Below are positions 59,560 through 64,000 of a stretch of 64,000 nucleotides of DNA, piece after piece. The translations under genes were made by a program, and so were the position numbers. Every line of letters starts with the position of its first letter. Within the stretch, counting starts at the first letter, position 1. The DNA is from JAOUEA01 sp963719165 (GTDB lineage: Bacteria > Actinomycetota > UBA4738 > HRBIN12). The DNA is taken from NCBI GenBank assembly GCA_963719165.1, contig CAVRAV010000001.1:620001-684000 (forward strand), given 5' to 3'. The notes under the pieces are model-generated. The model searched no databases. It saw only the letters and a list, made by a program, of their open reading frames with translations, and was not told the DNA's origin.

Positions 59560-60879
59560 ATGTGGGCCCGGGAGCGGCGGGAGGCGGGCTCTCGCAAGCG
59601 CGCCGCGACGGTGCTCGCCCTCGTCGTCCTCGTCGCCACGGGGTGCGTGGGTCCTCGTGGCGCCGACGGTCCTTCCACGCCGGCCGTCGATCCATTCGGG
59701 AACCTCCGCATCGGGGCAGATCAGCCGATCGAGGTTGGAACCTTGCTCGCTACGAGCGGACAGGGCGCCGCCCTCGGCGTACAGAGCCTGCGCGGGGTGC
59801 AGCTCGCGGTCGACTACCTGGATGGCAAGCTGGACGGTAGCCCGGGCAAGCTCCTGGGTCACGACGTCCAGCTGCTGAGCGTCGACGAAGGGTGCAACCC
59901 CGAGGGCGGCAGGGCGGGCGCGGACATCCTCACGAGCGCGCCGATCGCGGGCGTGATCGGCACGACCTGCTCGACCGCGGCCTTGGGGGCGGCCGATGCC
60001 GCCCTCTCGAGCAAGGGCATCGTGCTCGTGTCTCCGACGGATACCGCACCAGAGCTCACCGCCGCCGGCTCCCATGAGCCGTTCTACGTGCGCGTCGCAC
60101 CGAACGCCGGGATCCAAGGTGCTGTCGTCGCCGACTTCGCCCGCGAGAAGCTCGATGCCTCGACGGCCGCGACGTTGGAGGATCGCCGCGCTTCCGCGGG
60201 AGCGCCCGCGTTCAGGTCGCGCTTCCTCGGTGGAGAGGGGACGCTGACCGGATCGGCCGTGGTCTCCGAGGGTGACTACAAGCAGGGGCTCGCGCAGGTC
60301 GGCGCGGCGAGGCCCGACGTCGTGTACTACGCGGCACCGGAGGTCGATCCTACCTGCGGGCTCATGCCGCGGGACGCGGAGCGGGTTCCGGGGCTCGTGG
60401 GGACGGCGCTCGTGTCCTCGGGCGGGTGTTTCGGCCCCCCCTACCTCGTGGCCGGCGGCCCCGCTGCGGTCGGCACCTACATGGCCGGCCCCGATCTCAC
60501 CACGATCGAGACGGGCGAGTTCTACAAGGATTCGTTCGCACCCGCGTATGCAGACCAATTCGGCAACGAGCCGCAGGGGCCCGCCGCCGCCTACGGCTTC
60601 GACGCCGCGAGCGTGCTGTTCGACGCGATCGTGCGGACGGCCAAGACGCGCGACGACGGGTCCCTGTCGATGGGAAGGAGCGCGCTCAGGGACGCGATCT
60701 ACGCCACGAGCGACTACGTCGGGTTGACGGGCACCATCTCGTGTACCCCGCTGGGCGACTGTGTCCCCTCTGCCACCATCGCCGTGTACCGGGTCCCCGA
60801 GGTACCGATGGCGGGCGGCGTCGCGGGCGCGACGCCCGTGTACAGCGAGCGGAAGTCCTTGACGGACCTGGCGCCGTGA
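59560..60879 (+). CDS. Branched-chain amino acid-type binding lipoprotein (first copy)
   Basis: This 439-residue type I periplasmic-binding-fold protein has a signal peptide with a lipobox-like end (VLVATGC), then a linker. The ligand-binding fold follows: IEVGTLLATSGQGAALG, RGVQLAVDYLDGKLDG, AGVIGTTCSTAALGAADAAL and IVLVSPTDTAPEL. It resembles the second copy encoded next (both contain IGT-CS and end in a cysteine-bounded SDYxGxxGTIxCTPxGDC motif), but is more diverged in the middle. The ligand is unknown; an amino acid or small amide is typical. It starts 1 nt after the trpA stop, so it may be read with trpCBA. Confidence 0.8.
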   Translation: MWARERREAGSRKRAATVLALVVLVATGCVGPRGADGPSTPAVDPFGNLRIGADQPIEVGTLLATSGQGAALGVQSLRGVQLAVDYLDGKLDGSPGKLLGHDVQLLSVDEGCNPEGGRAGADILTSAPIAGVIGTTCSTAALGAADAALSSKGIVLVSPTDTAPELTAAGSHEPFYVRVAPNAGIQGAVVADFAREKLDASTAATLEDRRASAGAPAFRSRFLGGEGTLTGSAVVSEGDYKQGLAQVGAARPDVVYYAAPEVDPTCGLMPRDAERVPGLVGTALVSSGGCFGPPYLVAGGPAAVGTYMAGPDLTTIETGEFYKDSFAPAYADQFGNEPQGPAAAYGFDAASVLFDAIVRTAKTRDDGSLSMGRSALRDAIYATSDYVGLTGTISCTPLGDCVPSATIAVYRVPEVPMAGGVAGATPVYSERKSLTDLAP

Positions 60880-60904
60880 GACCCGGCGATCCGTGCTTCC
60901 GGCC

Positions 60905-60930
60905 GGGCCGCAGGGCCATCCCTTCGGCCC
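60905..60930 (+). terminator. Hairpin after the first binding-protein gene
   Basis: GGGCCGCAGGG and CCCTTCGGCCC pair over 11 positions with one mismatch around a 4-nt loop, starting 26 nt past the stop. It probably ends the trp-side transcript. Confidence 0.5.
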
Positions 60931-60952
60931 GCCCCGCGCGTATCAGGGGGGA

Positions 60953-60968
60953 ACGGCCGAACGGCCGT
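60953..60968 (+). repeat. 16-bp perfect palindrome upstream of the second binding protein
   Basis: ACGGCCGAACGGCCGT can be read as two 7-nt arms around AA. It lies about 80 bp before the start codon in the gap that must hold the promoter, so it may be an operator. It could also be part of a transcript hairpin. Confidence 0.45.
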
Positions 60969-61046
60969 CGCCGGAGGGAACGGCTGCATTCCTCGAAGGG
61001 GTGTGATAGAACACGCCGAGTCCGGCAGGAGCGACAGGGGGGCGTC

Positions 61047-62372
61047 ATGAAGATGGTTTCGATCCTCAAGACCGTCGCGGTCTTGGGCGTACTGGCGGTC
61101 GTTGCGGCCGCCTGCAGCAATAGCGACAGCGGTGGGAGCGGCTCCACGTCGGCGAGCGGGGGAGCGGCGGCCGACTGCGGCACCCCACCCGGCTGCGTGA
61201 CCGTCGCCTCCGGCGCTCCGATAGAGATCGCGACCCTGCTCGCCATCTCGGGCGACAACAAGAACCTGGGGCTGGACAGCCAGTACGGCGCGCAGCTGGC
61301 GCTGGATCACCTCGACGGCAACTTCGACGGAACCATGGGCCAGATCGACGGCCACGACATCAAGATGGTCAACGAGGACGACGGCTGCTCGGCCGACGGC
61401 GGTCAGAAGGGCGCGACGACGATCGCGGCGGACCCACAGGTGGTGGGCGTGATCGGCACGAGCTGCTCGAGCGCCTCCCTCGGTGTCGCCGACAAGATCT
61501 TGAGCGACAAGGGAATCGTCACGATCTCGCCCTCGGCCACCAACCCCGCGCTCACGGCCCCGGGCACGCACCAGCCCTACTATTTCCGCACCGCGCACAA
61601 CGACCGCATCCAGGCGGCGGTGGTCTCCGACTTCGCCCTGCAGAAGCTCAGCGCGAAGACGGCCGCCACGATCCACGACGAGAGCCCCTACACGCAGGGC
61701 CTCACCGACGGCTTCAAGGCGAACTTCGAGGCGGGCGGCGGCCAGGTGACGTCGGAGGACGCCATCAACAGCGCCGACAAGGACTTCAAGTCCCTGCTCA
61801 CCAAGATCGCCCAGAACGCGCCGTCCGTGATCTACGCGCCCGACTTCAACCCGGCGTGTGCCCTGATCGCGAAGCAGAAGGCCACCACCAGCGGCCTGGA
61901 GAACACAACGCTGATGGGCTCCGACGGTTGCTCGGACGCGACGTACACCGAGATCGCCGGTTCCGCCGGCAACGGCGTGTACCTGTCGGGCCCGGACCTG
62001 ACCTCGTTCTCGGGCGGCGACTTCTACCAGAACGAGTTCCTCCCGGCGTACGAGAGCCAGTTCGGCACGAAGCCGCTGTCGGTGTTCCACGCGCACGCCT
62101 ACGACGCCACGAACGTGCTGGTGCAGGCCATCGAGGCCACGGCGGTGCAGAACTCCGACGGTTCGCTCACCATCAACCGGGCGGCGCTGAAGGACGCGGT
62201 GCAGAACACCTCCGACTACCAGGGGATCATCGGCACGATCACCTGCACGCCGGACGGCGACTGCGCGACGTCGGTCACCATCGGTATCTACAAGGTCCCC
62301 AACGTGGGGTTCCTCGACCCCAACGCGAAGCCGGTCTTCAGTGAGACGAAGACCCTCGCCGAGGTCAAGTAG
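61047..62372 (+). CDS. livK: Branched-chain amino acid-type ABC substrate-binding lipoprotein (second copy)
   Basis: This 441-residue protein has a signal peptide MKMVSILKTVAVLGVLAVVA ending in AAAC (lipobox), and a Ser/Gly-rich linker. The Leu/Ile/Val-binding fold follows: IEIATLLAISGDNKNLGLDS, GAQLALDHLDGNFDGTMGQI, GVIGTSCSSASLGVADKILS, IVTISPSATNPALT, RTAHNDRIQAAVVSDFAL. Cysteine pairs near the end (TCTPDGDC) suggest a disulfide. CAGGGGGG precedes the ATG. The permease genes livH and livM follow, separated by a strong hairpin that would keep the binding protein in excess. The ligand is inferred only from family. Confidence 0.85.
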   Translation: MKMVSILKTVAVLGVLAVVAAACSNSDSGGSGSTSASGGAAADCGTPPGCVTVASGAPIEIATLLAISGDNKNLGLDSQYGAQLALDHLDGNFDGTMGQIDGHDIKMVNEDDGCSADGGQKGATTIAADPQVVGVIGTSCSSASLGVADKILSDKGIVTISPSATNPALTAPGTHQPYYFRTAHNDRIQAAVVSDFALQKLSAKTAATIHDESPYTQGLTDGFKANFEAGGGQVTSEDAINSADKDFKSLLTKIAQNAPSVIYAPDFNPACALIAKQKATTSGLENTTLMGSDGCSDATYTEIAGSAGNGVYLSGPDLTSFSGGDFYQNEFLPAYESQFGTKPLSVFHAHAYDATNVLVQAIEATAVQNSDGSLTINRAALKDAVQNTSDYQGIIGTITCTPDGDCATSVTIGIYKVPNVGFLDPNAKPVFSETKTLAEVK

Positions 62373-62390
62373 CTAACCAACGCGGTACGA

Positions 62391-62422
62391 GCCGCGGGCG
62401 GGCCTACACACCCGCCCGCGGC
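62391..62422 (+). terminator. Strong hairpin between the binding protein and livH
   Basis: GCCGCGGGCGGG and CCCGCCCGCGGC form a perfect 12-bp stem with an 8-nt loop, 18 nt past the stop. It probably acts as a partial terminator or 3-prime stabiliser, lowering permease expression relative to the binding protein. Confidence 0.65.
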
Positions 62423-62447
62423 CTCCGCGTCGATGGTAGGGGGGACA

Positions 62448-63551
62448 TTGGCGAACGGCGCGTTGTCGGCCACCACCTCGGCTCGATCACTCGGTCTCCT
62501 CGAGCGCCTCCCCATTCGTCGCATCGTCCTCATCATGCTCACGGTCGCCGTGGTGACCTTCGTCGCCGTGGGGACCTTCAAGACGCTCACGCTGTCCGGC
62601 GTCGACCACCTCGGCTGGACGTTCTGGGCAAACCTTTTCGTCATCGGACTCGCGCTGGGCGCGGTCTATGCCCTGATCGCGCTCGGCTACACCCTCGTCT
62701 ACGGCATCCTGCGGATGATCAACTTCGCGCACGGCGAGGTGTTCATGGCGGGTGCGTTCGGGTCCTACTTCTTCGCCGCCGCCTACTCCCGGAGCGGGTT
62801 CTTGAACAACCAGCCCTGGGCGTCGCTGGCCGTGCTCTTCGTCGCCGGCATCGCCATCTCTACGGGCGTCGCCGTGCTGCTCGAGCGCATCGCCTACCGG
62901 CCGCTGCGTAACGCCGCGCGCCTCGTCCCGCTCATCACGGCCATCGGGGCGTCGCTATTCCTGCAGAACACCGCGCAGGGATTCTTCGGATCGCAGACGC
63001 GCGGCTATCCGCGCCCCTCGCTCCTCGACGGGACCATCACGTGGTTCGGCGTGAGCTTCGACAAGATCGACCCCATCGTGATCGTGACCTCGATCGTGGT
63101 GATGGTGGCGCTCGAGGTCTTCGTGAAGCGCACCAAGACCGGGAAGTCGATGCGTGCGGTGGCAGAGGATCGCGAGATCGCGAGCCTCATGGGCATCGAC
63201 GTGGATCGGGTCATCGTGACGACGTTCGTGATCGGCGGCATGCTCGCGGGGATCGCGGGAGTGCTGTACGCCCTCACCTTCGGTCAGGTGGGCGCCACGA
63301 TGGGCTTCCTGCCGGGGATCGCCGCGTTCACGGCGGCCGTGCTGGGAGGGATCGGGAGCATCCCGGGCGCCGCGATCGGCGGGTTCATCCTGGGGGTCGC
63401 GGAATCGGTCGGCCCCTATCTGCTGCTGACGGGCTTCAACGTTCCCTCCCCGTTCGAGTTGCGCGGCGTGGTGACGTTCTCGATCCTCGTGCTCGTGCTG
63501 ATCTTCCGGCCCGGGGGCATCCTCGGCGCCGGTGGGGCGGAGAAGGTCTGA
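62448..63551 (+). CDS. livH: Branched-chain amino acid ABC transporter permease LivH
   Basis: This is a membrane permease with about nine helices. The LivH signature is clear: LGAVYALIALGYTLVYGILR then MINFAHGEVFMAGAFGSY, LLERIAYRPLRNAARLVPLI, KRTKTGKSMRAVAEDREIAS (the EAA-like loop that contacts the ATPase), LMGIDVDRV and GAAIGGFILGVAES. A TTG start is preferred because GGGGGG lies 3 nt before it. The ATG 15 nt upstream is in frame but lacks a ribosome-binding site. The N-terminus has one extra helix before the conserved core. The stop overlaps livM by one base. Confidence 0.9.
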   Translation: MANGALSATTSARSLGLLERLPIRRIVLIMLTVAVVTFVAVGTFKTLTLSGVDHLGWTFWANLFVIGLALGAVYALIALGYTLVYGILRMINFAHGEVFMAGAFGSYFFAAAYSRSGFLNNQPWASLAVLFVAGIAISTGVAVLLERIAYRPLRNAARLVPLITAIGASLFLQNTAQGFFGSQTRGYPRPSLLDGTITWFGVSFDKIDPIVIVTSIVVMVALEVFVKRTKTGKSMRAVAEDREIASLMGIDVDRVIVTTFVIGGMLAGIAGVLYALTFGQVGATMGFLPGIAAFTAAVLGGIGSIPGAAIGGFILGVAESVGPYLLLTGFNVPSPFELRGVVTFSILVLVLIFRPGGILGAGGAEKV

Positions 63552-64000
63552 TGTGGGGTCGGTTGCCGTCGCCGGTTCGGTTCGGCTTCATCGCCGGCAT
63601 CGCGGTCGTCTTCCTCGGCATGGTGGGCATGATGGAGCGCCTGGCCACGCTCATCATCGTGGGGAAGATCTCCATGGTGGGGATCCTCATCTTCCTGCCG
63701 CCCGCGCTGGCGGGATGGGTGGTCAGCGGGCCGCGGGTCGAGGCGGGCGAGCGGCGGGAGACCCCGATGAGCACCGCCGTCGCCGTGGGCGCGTCGGCGG
63801 GCCTCGCCGCCGGGGTGATGGTGAGCGCGTGGTACGCGATCGTGAACATCCTCGGCGTCGAGACCGTGCGCCAGGTGTTCATCGCGGTCACGCCGGTGCT
63901 CATGCAGCTGCTTCATTTCCACATGGGTCCGGTTGCTGGGACGCTGACGCTCCTCGGAGGGATGACCGTGGCCGGCCTGGTCGGAGGCGCGCTGCGCGCC
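63551..64000 (+). CDS. livM: Branched-chain amino acid ABC transporter permease LivM (partial)
   Basis: Only the first 150 residues are inside the window. They show hydrophobic helices (for example IAGIAVVFLGMVGMMERLAT) and KISMVGILIFLPPALAGWVV, consistent with the extended N-terminus of actinobacterial LivM proteins. The conserved LivM core lies beyond the edge, so the call leans on position directly after livH with a TGATG junction. Confidence 0.7.
   Translation, partial: MWGRLPSPVRFGFIAGIAVVFLGMVGMMERLATLIIVGKISMVGILIFLPPALAGWVVSGPRVEAGERRETPMSTAVAVGASAGLAAGVMVSAWYAIVNILGVETVRQVFIAVTPVLMQLLHFHMGPVAGTLTLLGGMTVAGLVGGALRA

Overview
The window is G+C-rich bacterial chromosome (roughly 70 percent by eye) carrying 58 protein-coding genes that I can support. 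The gene content points to Actinomycetota, probably a deep or poorly sampled lineage. The indicators are a DUF3040 protein, an LLM-class F420-type oxidoreductase, a DUF6504/DnaE2/DinB mutagenesis set, a PASTA-domain Ser/Thr kinase, SepF-YggT-DivIVA behind ftsZ, a meso-diaminopimelate-type MurE (DNPR motif), and many start codons lying 6-10 nt after a TAnnnT element, which suggests leaderless transcription. I saw no rRNA, tRNA, CRISPR array or insertion sequence.

Left part (1-16.3 kb): a PASTA kinase cut by the window edge; a membrane protein with a degenerate M50-like HGPAH motif; thiE coupled to an AIR-synthase-like protein; a pseudouridine catabolism pair (psuK, psuG); then a minus-strand unit of a UDP-sulfoquinovose synthase homologue, a DUF2304/GT2 polyprenyl-phosphate glycosyltransferase and a GT-C-like membrane protein, with a cysteine-desulfurase-like enzyme upstream. 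Assorted membrane proteins and an ornithine aminotransferase follow.

Middle part (16.3-28.4 kb): a LexA-controlled DUF6504 gene, a vapBC toxin-antitoxin pair on the opposite strand, then dnaE2 and dinB (translesion synthesis). Next come DUF3040, a MerR regulator, the MoxR-DUF58-transglutaminase operon and an HNH nuclease.

Core (28.5-47.1 kb): a complete division and cell-wall (dcw) cluster, mraZ, a 40-aa membrane peptide, rsmH, ftsL, ftsI, murE, murF, mraY, murD, ftsW, murG, murC, murB, ftsQ, ftsZ, yggS, sepF, yggT, divIVA. Most neighbours overlap by 4-11 nt, so translation is probably coupled. It runs from peptidoglycan precursor synthesis to septum assembly and polar growth.

Right part (47.1-64 kb): ileS (minus strand), a TraR/DksA-like protein, lspA, rluD, replicative dnaE preceded by two inverted DnaA boxes, a divergent hisA-like gene, trpC-trpB-trpA, two paralogous branched-chain-amino-acid-type binding lipoproteins, and the livH and livM permeases (livM is cut by the edge).

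Three genes (psuG, the GT2 gene, yggS) each carry exactly one base that breaks an otherwise full-length frame, and ftsQ may carry a fourth. This fits either scattered sequencing indels or genuine lesions; read-level data would decide. The most unusual content is the sulfoquinovose/polyprenyl glycosyltransferase module, the degenerate HisA in the trp cluster, the vapBC pair inside the SOS cassette, and the inverted DnaA boxes in the dnaE leader.
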